Shown in pieces: positions 8,811 to 15,875 of a DNA stretch of 37,135 bases. How positions within the stretch are numbered: the stretch's first letter is position 1; each line of letters begins with the position of its first letter. Source of the stretch: an uncultured Selenomonadaceae bacterium. Lineage in GTDB: Bacteria > Bacillota > Negativicutes > Selenomonadales > Selenomonadaceae. Below the pieces are notes generated by a model that ran no database searches, was not told the DNA's origin, and saw only the letters and a program-made list of their open reading frames with translations. The DNA lies in assembly GCA_905234705.1 (NCBI GenBank), contig CAJOIB010000006.1, positions 1 to 37,135 of the forward strand. Reading direction: 5' to 3'. The position numbers were made by a program, and so were the translations under genes.

Positions 8811-9619
8811 TTAAACAGCTCCAAAAATATTCCATTTTCCAAATCCGTGATATTGTACAAATCGCGCAGGACTAGAAAAGTTTCACGCAGATTTTGTTTC
8901 GCTTTACGCCAGCCTTCGCCGTCGGTTATCCAAATAAATTTAAAGCCGTCAATATTTTCAGCTTCTTCAGCGATAAGTTTGTAACTTCGAGCGGTTTCAT
9001 TTAGTTTAGAGCCGCCGTCCGTGTAAAAATTAGTTTCGAGCGCGAAAATTTTATCCGAAGTTTCGACGACAAAATCCCAACGCTTATTTGGAAAAATATC
9101 AGTCAAATAAATTTCCTTGCGATATTCGACGCCAGCTTGACGCAAAAATTTTTCAACAAGATTTTCCATTTGATGACCGCCGCGATTTTTCCTGCCGTTA
9201 GAATCAAGCCCAACTTCAACGCCCGTCAAATAATCGTACAAATTGCTGATAATGTGATTTTCAAGCAAATCAAAAAGTCCGGTTTGCCTCATAACATACT
9301 TGTACTGCGCGATAGACTGATTTGCATTGTCGAATTTGTAATTAAAAGCGCCGTTTTCGTCTTGACAATAAAGTTCATTCTTGCGGACGGCTAACAGCAG
9401 CGGAATAACTTTTAAGCATTTTGGATAATCAATCAAAATATGTTCAAAATCCGATTCAACGTCATCAGAATAAAGAAGCGCATTTAAAGTACTGATTTCA
9501 ATTCTCAACGCATAAACATTTTCACGAACTTTTTTAAAATCCGTGCAATAATCATAAGTATTAATCGACGCTCTGAAAGTTTCAAGCCAATCTTCAAATC
9601 TGCGCGAATTCATTTGCAT
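8807..9619 (-). CDS. Type II restriction endonuclease, DpnII/MboI family (predicted GATC)
   Basis: A 270-residue endonuclease. The family signature ETNFYTDGGSKLNETARSYK starts at residue 195. Together with D182 (RWDFVVET) it gives a PD-D/ExK-like active-site layout, with Asn where many enzymes have Lys, as is usual for this family. These enzymes cut unmethylated GATC. GATC is strongly depleted in this window, which supports that specificity. The gene overlaps the end of the methyltransferase gene by 26 bp and its stop overlaps the glycosyltransferase start by four bases. AAAGG lies upstream of ATG 9619. It looks intact. Cleavage position and activity cannot be judged. Confidence 0.92.
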   Translation of the reverse strand: MQMNSRRFEDWLETFRASINTYDYCTDFKKVRENVYALRIEISTLNALLYSDDVESDFEHILIDYPKCLKVIPLLLAVRKNELYCQDENGAFNYKFDNANQSIAQYKYVMRQTGLFDLLENHIISNLYDYLTGVEVGLDSNGRKNRGGHQMENLVEKFLRQAGVEYRKEIYLTDIFPNKRWDFVVETSDKIFALETNFYTDGGSKLNETARSYKLIAEEAENIDGFKFIWITDGEGWRKAKQNLRETFLVLRDLYNITDLENGIFLELFK

Positions 9620-10367
9620 TAATCAACCTTTCGCGTGACAGTTCAATAAATTCGGGTTCAATGTCAATGCCGATATAATTTCTGTGCAAAATTTTGCAGG
9701 CAACGCCGGTAGTTGACGAGCCGCAAAATGGATCAAGCACAAGGTCATTTTCATTAGTCGACGCCAAAATAATTCTATTGAGCAGGTACAGCGGCTTTTG
9801 AGTCGGGTGTTTACCGTGAATTTTTTCTTTAGCAGGAGTCAGCGCGCCAGTCCAAACGTCCTTCATTTGTTTGCCGCCGTTAATTTCCTTCATAAGCTGA
9901 TAATTAAAAAAATGTCGCGCAGATTTATCGTTTTTCCGCGCCCACAAAATAGTTTCTGTGCTGTGCGTGAAATATCTGCAAGACAAATTCGGCGAAGGAT
10001 TAGTTTTCTGCCACGTGATATTGTTCATAATCTTAAAATTTTCCTGCTCCAGCGCCATACCAACCGAATAAATATTGTGGAAAGTGCCGCTAATCCAAAT
10101 TGTTCCATTGGGTTTCAAAATCCGCCTGCACAGCCTAAGCCACGCCCGATTAAATTCGTGTTTAGCGTCAAGCGAATCAATTTTGTCCCAATCGCCCTTA
10201 TTGACAGAAACGACTTTACCGCCGCTGCAACTAATGCCGCCATTCGATAAAAAATACGGCGGGTCCGCGAAAATCATATCGACAAATTCAGCCGGAAAAT
10301 CATTCAGCAAATCAAAACTATCAGCCAGAAATAATTTGGACGTTGTATCTTCAAAATAAGCGTCCAT
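9594..10367 (-). CDS. Adenine-specific DNA methyltransferase, DpnA-like beta class
   Basis: A 257-residue DNA N6-adenine methyltransferase expected to protect GATC from the adjacent endonuclease. Motif IV (D35-P-P-Y38) precedes the S-adenosylmethionine-binding motif (D212-PFCGSSTTG), the order of the beta class that includes DpnA and HinfI-type enzymes. HPTQKP (187-192) and NYIGIDIEPEF near the end are also typical. DpnII-type loci often carry a second, alpha-class enzyme (DpnM); none is adjacent here. The start ATG overlaps the glmS stop by one base (TAATG), so translation depends on glmS being translated. Its end overlaps the endonuclease start by 26 bp. Confidence 0.92.
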   Translation of the reverse strand: MDAYFEDTTSKLFLADSFDLLNDFPAEFVDMIFADPPYFLSNGGISCSGGKVVSVNKGDWDKIDSLDAKHEFNRAWLRLCRRILKPNGTIWISGTFHNIYSVGMALEQENFKIMNNITWQKTNPSPNLSCRYFTHSTETILWARKNDKSARHFFNYQLMKEINGGKQMKDVWTGALTPAKEKIHGKHPTQKPLYLLNRIILASTNENDLVLDPFCGSSTTGVACKILHRNYIGIDIEPEFIELSRERLINANEFAQI

Positions 10368-12196
10368 TATTCGACAGTCACAGATTTAGCCAAATTGCGC
10401 GGTTTATCGACATCACAGCCGCGAGTTATCGCCGCGTAGTAAGCTAAAAGTTGCAACGGAACAACCGTTAATAGCGGAATTAAAAGTTCGTCGGTTTCCG
10501 GAACAAAAATTACATGGTCAAGATATTTTTCAAGTTCAGTATCGCCCGCCGCCGCAATTCCAATCACAATAGCATCGCGCGCCTTGACTTCCTTGATATT
10601 CGACAAAGTTTTATCGTAAACAGATTTTTGAGTGGCAAGGGCAATGACCGGCACGCCTTCAACAATCAGCGCGAGTGTACCGTGTTTCAATTCGCCCGAA
10701 GCATAAGCCTCCGCGTGAATGTAGGAAATTTCCTTGAGTTTGAGCGCGCCCTCCAACGCCACGCAATAATCTAAACTGCGCCCGATATAAAATACATCTT
10801 CATTGAAACCGTACTGTCGCGCAAAAGTTTTAATCGGTTCAACGTCAGACAAAGTTTCGCTAATCTGTGCGGGAATTTTTTTCAGCAAATTAATCAGCCG
10901 CTTAAGTTCGTCGCCGGAAATAGTTTCGGCAGTTTGCGCCATATACAGCGCCAGCATAAACATTAAAATCAGCTGCGTGGTATAAGCCTTAGTTGACGCA
11001 ACCGCAATTTCCGGACCTGCCCAAGTGTGAATGACATTTTCAGCTTCGCGCGCTATCGACGAGCCAACAACATTAGTTATCGCCAAAGTTTTCGCGCCGA
11101 GCCGCTTAGATTCTTTCAGCGCCGCCAATGTATCTGAAGTTTCGCCGCTTTGACTAATTACAATTACCAGCGTTTTATCGTCGACAATCGGATCGCGGTA
11201 ACGGTATTCACTGGCTAAATCGACTTCAACCAATTTGCGAACAAGCTTTTCAATGTAAAATTTGCCGACAAGCCCCGCATGATAAGCAGTTCCGCACGCC
11301 ACAATGTAAATTTTGTTAATGCCGTCAAGGAAATTTTTATCCCAATTCAATTCGTCAAGAATGATAGACGCGCCGTCCTTAGCGATGCGTTTGCTCATAG
11401 TATCGCGGACGGCTTTGGGCTGTTCGTTAATTTCTTTGAGCATAAAATGTTCGTAGCCGCCCTTTTCAGCCGCCTCAGCGTTCCAGCTAACGTGGAAAAT
11501 TTTTTTATCAACTAAGCCGCCCTGCCGATTAATCACCTGCACAGAATCTTTTTTGACAATGGCAATTTCGCCATCATTTAAAATAAAAGTGTCGCGCGTG
11601 TAAGAAATAATCGCCGGAATATCGGACGCAATGAAATTTTCGCCCTTGCCCAATCCAACTACAAGCGGATTTTCCTGTTTCGCGCAGAGCAAAACGTCGG
11701 GGTGCATTTTCGACATAAAAACCAGCGAATATGAGCCTTCGATTTTATTCAGCACTTCACGAACCGCGCTGACAAAATCGCCGGTGTAAACTTCTTCGAG
11801 CAAATGAGCGACAACTTCAGTATCGGTTTCGGAAATAAATTTGTGCCCGCGCGCGATTAATTCTTCCTTGAGCGGCATAAAATTTTCAATGATACCGTTA
11901 TGGACGACGACAAAATTTCCGTGACAATCGGTATGCGGATGGGCGTTCAAATCTGAAGGGCGACCGTGAGTAGCCCAGCGCGTGTGACCAATACCAACCG
12001 TACCGGCAGGCAAGCGATTTTTCAGCTTTTCCTTCAGCGAATCCAGCCGCCCAACAGACTTTTCAATAAAAATATTATCGCCGCAATTAACCGCAACGCC
12101 CGCCGAATCATAGCCGCGATATTCCAATTTCGTTAAACCGTCCAATAAAAAATCAACGGCTCGTTTGCCGCCAATATACCCGACAATTCCGCACAT
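10367..12196 (-). CDS. glmS: Glutamine--fructose-6-phosphate aminotransferase (isomerizing)
   Basis: Makes glucosamine-6-phosphate from fructose-6-phosphate and glutamine, the first committed step to UDP-GlcNAc for peptidoglycan. The protein begins MCGIVGYIGG, so Cys2 is the glutaminase nucleophile after Met removal. HTRWATHG (about 71-78) belongs to the glutaminase domain. Two SIS sugar-isomerase domains follow (ACGTAYHAG, SQSGETSDT), and the end KPRNLAKSVTVE is the standard C-terminus. At 609 residues it is full length. GGAGGT precedes the ATG. A consensus promoter lies at 12231-12259, so the leader is only about 28 nt and cannot contain the glmS ribozyme found in many Firmicutes. Two restriction-modification genes are coupled to its 3' end. 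Confidence 0.98.
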   Translation of the reverse strand: MCGIVGYIGGKRAVDFLLDGLTKLEYRGYDSAGVAVNCGDNIFIEKSVGRLDSLKEKLKNRLPAGTVGIGHTRWATHGRPSDLNAHPHTDCHGNFVVVHNGIIENFMPLKEELIARGHKFISETDTEVVAHLLEEVYTGDFVSAVREVLNKIEGSYSLVFMSKMHPDVLLCAKQENPLVVGLGKGENFIASDIPAIISYTRDTFILNDGEIAIVKKDSVQVINRQGGLVDKKIFHVSWNAEAAEKGGYEHFMLKEINEQPKAVRDTMSKRIAKDGASIILDELNWDKNFLDGINKIYIVACGTAYHAGLVGKFYIEKLVRKLVEVDLASEYRYRDPIVDDKTLVIVISQSGETSDTLAALKESKRLGAKTLAITNVVGSSIAREAENVIHTWAGPEIAVASTKAYTTQLILMFMLALYMAQTAETISGDELKRLINLLKKIPAQISETLSDVEPIKTFARQYGFNEDVFYIGRSLDYCVALEGALKLKEISYIHAEAYASGELKHGTLALIVEGVPVIALATQKSVYDKTLSNIKEVKARDAIVIGIAAAGDTELEKYLDHVIFVPETDELLIPLLTVVPLQLLAYYAAITRGCDVDKPRNLAKSVTVE

Positions 12197-12230
12197 ATTT
12201 TTACCTCCAAGGCTGTGTTTTTTCCAAATG

Positions 12231-12259
12231 ATTATATATTAATGCCGTTTTATCGTCAA
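12231..12259 (-). promoter_or_regulatory. Promoter of glmS
   Basis: On the minus strand, TTGACG (12259-12254), a 17-bp spacer and TATAAT (12236-12231) form a near-perfect housekeeping-sigma promoter. Transcription should start near 12224, giving a leader of about 28 nt. It lies directly beside the three-hairpin repeat. Confidence 0.8.
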
Positions 12260-12267
12260 ATAAAAAA

Positions 12268-12411
12268 CGCATTTCTTTCTTTTGGAAAAGAAAGAAACGC
12301 TTGCGCGGTTTGCGTAAGCAAAGCGTGCTCTTTAGTGCAAAGAAAGAAAACTCCGCGCTACAGTCACATCACGTGACTGGCGCGCGGTGGAGCGCTCATC
12401 CATGAGCGCCT
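12268..12411 (+). repeat. Three-hairpin dispersed repeat, copy 1
   Basis: Three successive palindromes fill the gap between the FAD dehydrogenase and glmS. The first is an AT-rich arm pair 12269-12283/12286-12300 (TTTCTTTCTTTT type). The second is nested, CCGCGC/GCGCGG around CAGTCAC/GTGACTG (about 12351-12388). The third is GCGCTCAT/ATGAGCGC (12392-12409), followed by CTTTTAT. The same order and motifs recur, inverted, at 27931-28037. The third hairpin covers the last codons and stop of the FAD dehydrogenase gene. Confidence 0.7.
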
Positions 12412-13967
12412 TTTATTTGCGTATGTATATATGCTTGGGCTGATTTGATACCGTCGACTGCCGAACTCATAATACCGCCCGCATAACCAGCACCTTCACC
12501 TATCGGATAAATACAGGAATGGCTGATTGAGCGCCGCGTCATTTTGTCGCGCAGGATTCGGCACGGCGCACTCGTTCGAGTTTCAACGCCAGTCAAAGCA
12601 ACGTCAGCCGCTGCAAAATTTTTAATCTTGCCATTCCAAAAAATAAGCGCGTCTTTCAAAGTCTTAGCAACCTCAAGCGGCAAAATTTTATTCAAATCAA
12701 CAACTTTGTAGCCAATCGGATATGTCGGTTTCACAACAAAATCTGTGCAATCTGCGCGACCATTTAAAAAATCGCCCACGCTTTGAACCGGCGCAAAATA
12801 ATTTTTACCAGCCAAATCAAACGCCGCGCTCTCCAGTTGCCGCTGAAATTTAATGCCGCTCAAAATTCCTTCACCAAAATCGCGCTTGTCCACCGTCACC
12901 AACAACGCACTATTCGCTACGCCAGAATTTCTGTCAAAATTGCTCATACCGTTAGTAACGACGCGCCCAATCTCCGATGTCGCCGCCACAACTTTTCCGC
13001 CTGGACACATACAAAAACTATACGCGCCGCGCCCGTCGCCCTTGTACGTCAAAAAATAATCCGCAACCGGCAATTTAGGATTAGCAAAATCTGCGCCGTA
13101 CTGCGCGATATTTATAAATTCTTGCGGGTGCTCAATTCTCAAGCCCACGGCAAACGCCTTAGCTTCCATCGCAACGCCGCGCTCATTCAACATTTCATAG
13201 GTATCTCGCGCAGAATGCCCAATTCCAAAAAAAATCGCGTCAGCTGAAAATCTTTGCTCGTTGTTGATAATAACCGCCGAATTTTCTAAATCGGTAACCT
13301 GCGCATTGAAATAAATCTTACCGCCCAAATCTATAATCTGCTGGCGAATATTTTTAACCACAGCGCGCAATTTATCCGTGCCAATGTGCGGTTTCTGCAA
13401 ATACAAAATTTCAGCCGGAGCGCCCGCCTCAACAAAAATTTTCAAAACGTAATCAGTCAGCGCATCGTCAATCCGCGTCGTCAATTTGCCGTCAGAAAAA
13501 GTTCCCGCGCCGCCTTCACCAAATTGCACGTTTGAATCCGTGTCCAATTCGCCCGTACTAAAAAATTTCGCAACCTTGGCAGTTCGGCTGTCAACGTCGC
13601 CGCCGCGCTCAAAAATAATAGGCTCTAATCCTGCGCGAGCCAACTCAAGAGCGGCGAACATTCCCGCAGGACCAAAGCCGATGACTAGCGGATAGGGGTT
13701 AGGGGTTAGGGAATAGTGATAAGTAATTTTTTCAGTGGCTGGAACTTTCACAACGCCGTCGCGCAGATTTACCTTTCCGGCAACGTCAACGTCGACGATA
13801 TAATTAAATTTAATGCCAGCGCCACGATACCGCCGCGCGTCTACCGCTTTTCGGATAATCTTAACGCCGCGAATTTTTTTCACGTCAATTTTCAATCGCG
13901 CCGCCGTTATTTCCTCCAGCGCGCGCTCATCTTCCAAATCTACTGATAAATTAATTCTAACTTCCAA
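12396..13967 (-). CDS. FAD-dependent dehydrogenase (COG2509-like)
   Basis: A 523-residue NAD(P)/FAD-dependent oxidoreductase of the uncharacterised YbbR-neighbourhood type. Residues 1-90 form a conserved N-terminal domain. The dinucleotide-binding loop PLVIGFGPAGMFAALELARAG begins near residue 96, and FGEGGAGTFSDGKL follows about 50 residues later. The end GAGYAGGIMSSAVDG is the family's FAD-contact signature. Substrate and role are not established. The start is TTG at 13967 with GGAG nine bases upstream, placed inside the end of cdaR six bases away. Two oddities: a short Leu-Thr-Pro-Asn insert before the FAD loop is encoded by a dispersed repeat (13684-13722), and the last residues and stop come from a hairpin of another repeat. 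Confidence 0.9.
   Translation of the reverse strand: MEVRINLSVDLEDERALEEITAARLKIDVKKIRGVKIIRKAVDARRYRGAGIKFNYIVDVDVAGKVNLRDGVVKVPATEKITYHYSLTPNPYPLVIGFGPAGMFAALELARAGLEPIIFERGGDVDSRTAKVAKFFSTGELDTDSNVQFGEGGAGTFSDGKLTTRIDDALTDYVLKIFVEAGAPAEILYLQKPHIGTDKLRAVVKNIRQQIIDLGGKIYFNAQVTDLENSAVIINNEQRFSADAIFFGIGHSARDTYEMLNERGVAMEAKAFAVGLRIEHPQEFINIAQYGADFANPKLPVADYFLTYKGDGRGAYSFCMCPGGKVVAATSEIGRVVTNGMSNFDRNSGVANSALLVTVDKRDFGEGILSGIKFQRQLESAAFDLAGKNYFAPVQSVGDFLNGRADCTDFVVKPTYPIGYKVVDLNKILPLEVAKTLKDALIFWNGKIKNFAAADVALTGVETRTSAPCRILRDKMTRRSISHSCIYPIGEGAGYAGGIMSSAVDGIKSAQAYIHTQIKGAHG
13684..13722. repeat. GGGGTTAGGG-type dispersed repeat, copy inside a coding sequence
   Basis: The stretch contains GGATAGGGGTTAGGGGTTAG followed by GGAATAGTG. 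It resembles the reverse complement of the repeats at 20846-20920 and 34771-34844, which contain AAAGGGAATAGTG-type sequence. It lies in frame in the FAD dehydrogenase gene, just before the FAD-binding loop, and encodes residues reading SLTPNPYP on the minus strand. Confidence 0.6.
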
Positions 13968-13973
13968 AAAATT

Positions 13974-14894
13974 TTACTCCTTCAAATCGGCTGTGACTTC
14001 AACCGTCTCAACATTAACCGTCACGCCCTCCGGTATCATCAATTCAACTTCGCCGCTAAAATTTTTCTCGTCCTCCGCAAAACTAATCGGCACTGTCTTA
14101 ACCGAATCAATATATTCAATGACTTCCTCAACGCCGGTAATTTCAACAACCTCAGGCATAACTTTAGCCTTGTTAATTTCGCGACCGGTCGGCGGCTTAA
14201 CGTCAATAATCACCGGCACAATCTTTGTAACCATTTTGCGCTCAATATTCACCGTAACAGTTATCACCGAAGGCGCAACTCGAACGCCGTGAATTTCCCT
14301 GCCGTCCTCATTAATCGCCGTCATAGGTACGGGCAATTCAAAAGTTTCGCTGTTGCCATTCAAGCTGACGTAGCCGATAACCCGCTTAACATTTTCAACC
14401 GCACTTTTCGCGCCAATCAGCGTCAAATTATCCGAAGATTTTTCAAGGTCAGTCACACGCGAACCCTGCATTGGCGAACCGCTTACAATCAGTTCAACCG
14501 GTATCTGCCGCTCAATTATCGGGTCGATTTTAACCTTGATTTTTGCCGGATAAACGCTCTCCAGCTCAAAGCCTTTCGGAAAAGAAGTTTCAATCGGTAC
14601 TTCATATTCGCCCGCTTCATAGCCCGCCATATTCGCAAACGCCCTAATGTTATTCGTGCCATAATCGACAAAGTAAGAGCGCGGTGCACTCAATTTCACT
14701 TGAATATCCCGCTCGTCATAAATCGCCGTGCATTTCGGCGGAACATTCGCTATCGACAGCGGCACTTCGTACGTCCCGTTTATCGTCGGATCTTGACTGC
14801 CCATAACGAAAAACCACAGCGCTATCGACAATATCAGCGCCACGATTTTTTTCACTAAATTTCGTTGGAAGGCGTTTTTAATTTGTTCCAGCAT
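13974..14894 (-). CDS. cdaR: YbbR-domain protein, regulator of the diadenylate cyclase
   Basis: A 306-residue YbbR-family protein. One membrane segment (about residues 14-32, VKKIVALILSIALWFFVMG) anchors it, and the rest is a chain of YbbR beta domains (GTYEVPLSI, PVELIVSGSP, IVPVIIDVKPPTG, TVPISF) on the outer face. In Bacillus, Listeria and Staphylococcus the corresponding protein binds CdaA and modulates c-di-AMP synthesis. Its start overlaps the end of cdaA by 17 bp, and GGAGGG precedes the ATG. Family knowledge supports an envelope-sensing role. The final codons (AAG GAG TAA) contain the ribosome site for the downstream FAD dehydrogenase. Confidence 0.92.
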   Translation of the reverse strand: MLEQIKNAFQRNLVKKIVALILSIALWFFVMGSQDPTINGTYEVPLSIANVPPKCTAIYDERDIQVKLSAPRSYFVDYGTNNIRAFANMAGYEAGEYEVPIETSFPKGFELESVYPAKIKVKIDPIIERQIPVELIVSGSPMQGSRVTDLEKSSDNLTLIGAKSAVENVKRVIGYVSLNGNSETFELPVPMTAINEDGREIHGVRVAPSVITVTVNIERKMVTKIVPVIIDVKPPTGREINKAKVMPEVVEITGVEEVIEYIDSVKTVPISFAEDEKNFSGEVELMIPEGVTVNVETVEVTADLKE

Positions 14895-15735
14895 TGCTAG
14901 CCCTCCATCTCATAATAAAATCTATAAGGTTATGTTTGTTTGAATTATTGAACACCGGACGCAATACCGAATTTAAAGTATCGCCGTCCAAATGCCTCAT
15001 AAGCCGCCCATTTTCAGCAACTGAAATTGTACCGGTTTCTTCGCTGACAACCAAAATCAGCGCGTCGCATTGCTCCGAAATCCCAATCGCCGCTCTGTGC
15101 CGCGTGCCGAGTTCTTTGGATAAACCTTTCTTTTCAGTGAGCGGCAACAGGCAGCCTGCCGAATATAATTTGTTGCCGCGGATTATCGCCGCGCCGTCGT
15201 GCAGGGGCGTATTCACAAAAAATATATTCAAAATTAATTCTGAAGTTATCACCGCGTCAAGTTTTATTCCGGTGTCTGCAACGTCATTCAAGCCCATTTC
15301 CCGCTCAATCACCAATAGCGCGCCCGTTTTCGACGCCGACATTGCCTTTGCCGCCTTCACAATTTCATCGACTACACGCTTTGCTTCGAGCGCGTCTAAT
15401 GATATTCTTTCGTCGAATAAAAATCTGCCTTGACCTAAACGTTCGAGCGTGCGGCGTATTTCCGGCTGGAATATTATTGGCAAAAGTACAAACATCCACG
15501 TTATAATTTTTTCAAATAGCCACGATAATAAATTCAGTTGTAAAATATTGCAAAATAGATTCGCCGAAAATAAAACTAAAATGCCTTTGACGAGCGTAAT
15601 TGCGCGCGTCCCCTCTAACATTGCGTAGAGTTTGTACAGGATTATTGCCACTAAAATTATTTCCAAAATGTCTGACGGGCGAATTGTCGAGATTAAGCCC
15701 GCAACTTTTTCTGGAAATGGCAAATCAACAGCCAT
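14878..15735 (-). CDS. cdaA: Membrane diadenylate cyclase (c-di-AMP synthase)
   Basis: Condenses two ATP into c-di-AMP. Residues about 20-95 hold three membrane helices. The DAC catalytic domain follows, with the D180-G-A182 and R212-H-R214 nucleotide-binding motifs intact. I start at ATG 15735 (285 residues) because AAGGAGG lies seven bases upstream. The frame is open to 15837, but the extra N-terminus is only the duplicated 3' end of the neighbouring gene read in another frame. cdaR overlaps its end. The order cdaA-cdaR-FAD dehydrogenase-glmS resembles the Firmicute cdaA-cdaR-glmM-glmS cluster, but glmM is far away at 33402. A promoter in the duplicated segment (15809-15837) probably drives it. 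Confidence 0.95.
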   Translation of the reverse strand: MAVDLPFPEKVAGLISTIRPSDILEIILVAIILYKLYAMLEGTRAITLVKGILVLFSANLFCNILQLNLLSWLFEKIITWMFVLLPIIFQPEIRRTLERLGQGRFLFDERISLDALEAKRVVDEIVKAAKAMSASKTGALLVIEREMGLNDVADTGIKLDAVITSELILNIFFVNTPLHDGAAIIRGNKLYSAGCLLPLTEKKGLSKELGTRHRAAIGISEQCDALILVVSEETGTISVAENGRLMRHLDGDTLNSVLRPVFNNSNKHNLIDFIMRWRASNAGTN

Positions 15736-15753
15736 AAACATCCCTCCTTCGTA

Positions 15754-15840
15754 CGCCGGAGCAATCGAAATGCGGTATAAATTTTTCTTCGGCGGTCTTA
15801 CCAACCTGCATATAGCGATTTTTAACGCCAATGTCAAGCG
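15754..15840 (-). repeat. 87-bp duplication, copy A (upstream of cdaA)
   Basis: This segment matches 15884-15970 with about five differences in 87 bases. The other copy is the end of the radical SAM gene, coding for ALDIGVKNCYMQVGKTAEEK and the final residues. Here it is non-coding in that frame context and sits directly upstream of the cdaA ribosome site. It carries a promoter-like sequence. Confidence 0.85.
15809..15837 (-). promoter_or_regulatory. Candidate cdaA promoter inside the duplicated segment
   Basis: On the minus strand, TTGACA (15837-15832), a 17-bp spacer and TATATG (15814-15809) fit the housekeeping-sigma consensus. The same sequence is present in the parent copy at 15967-15939, inside the radical SAM coding region, so two equivalent promoters point at cdaA 130 bp apart. 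Confidence 0.65.
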
Positions 15841-15875
15841 ATAAACTTATTATAAAAAATATTTAAAATGATAAT

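Noticed and set aside
12197-12395. Possible glmS ribozyme upstream of glmS
   Set aside because: A consensus promoter 28 nt from the start codon leaves no space, and the rest of the gap is the three-hairpin repeat without the ribozyme core sequences.
12783-13247. 154-codon plus-strand frame inside the FAD dehydrogenase gene
   Set aside because: It is antisense to a well-recognised gene, with a basic low-information translation and no ribosome site.
15736-15837. N-terminal extension of CdaA in the open frame
   Set aside because: It is the duplicated end of the radical SAM gene read in another frame. The consensus ribosome site lies downstream and fits ATG 15735.
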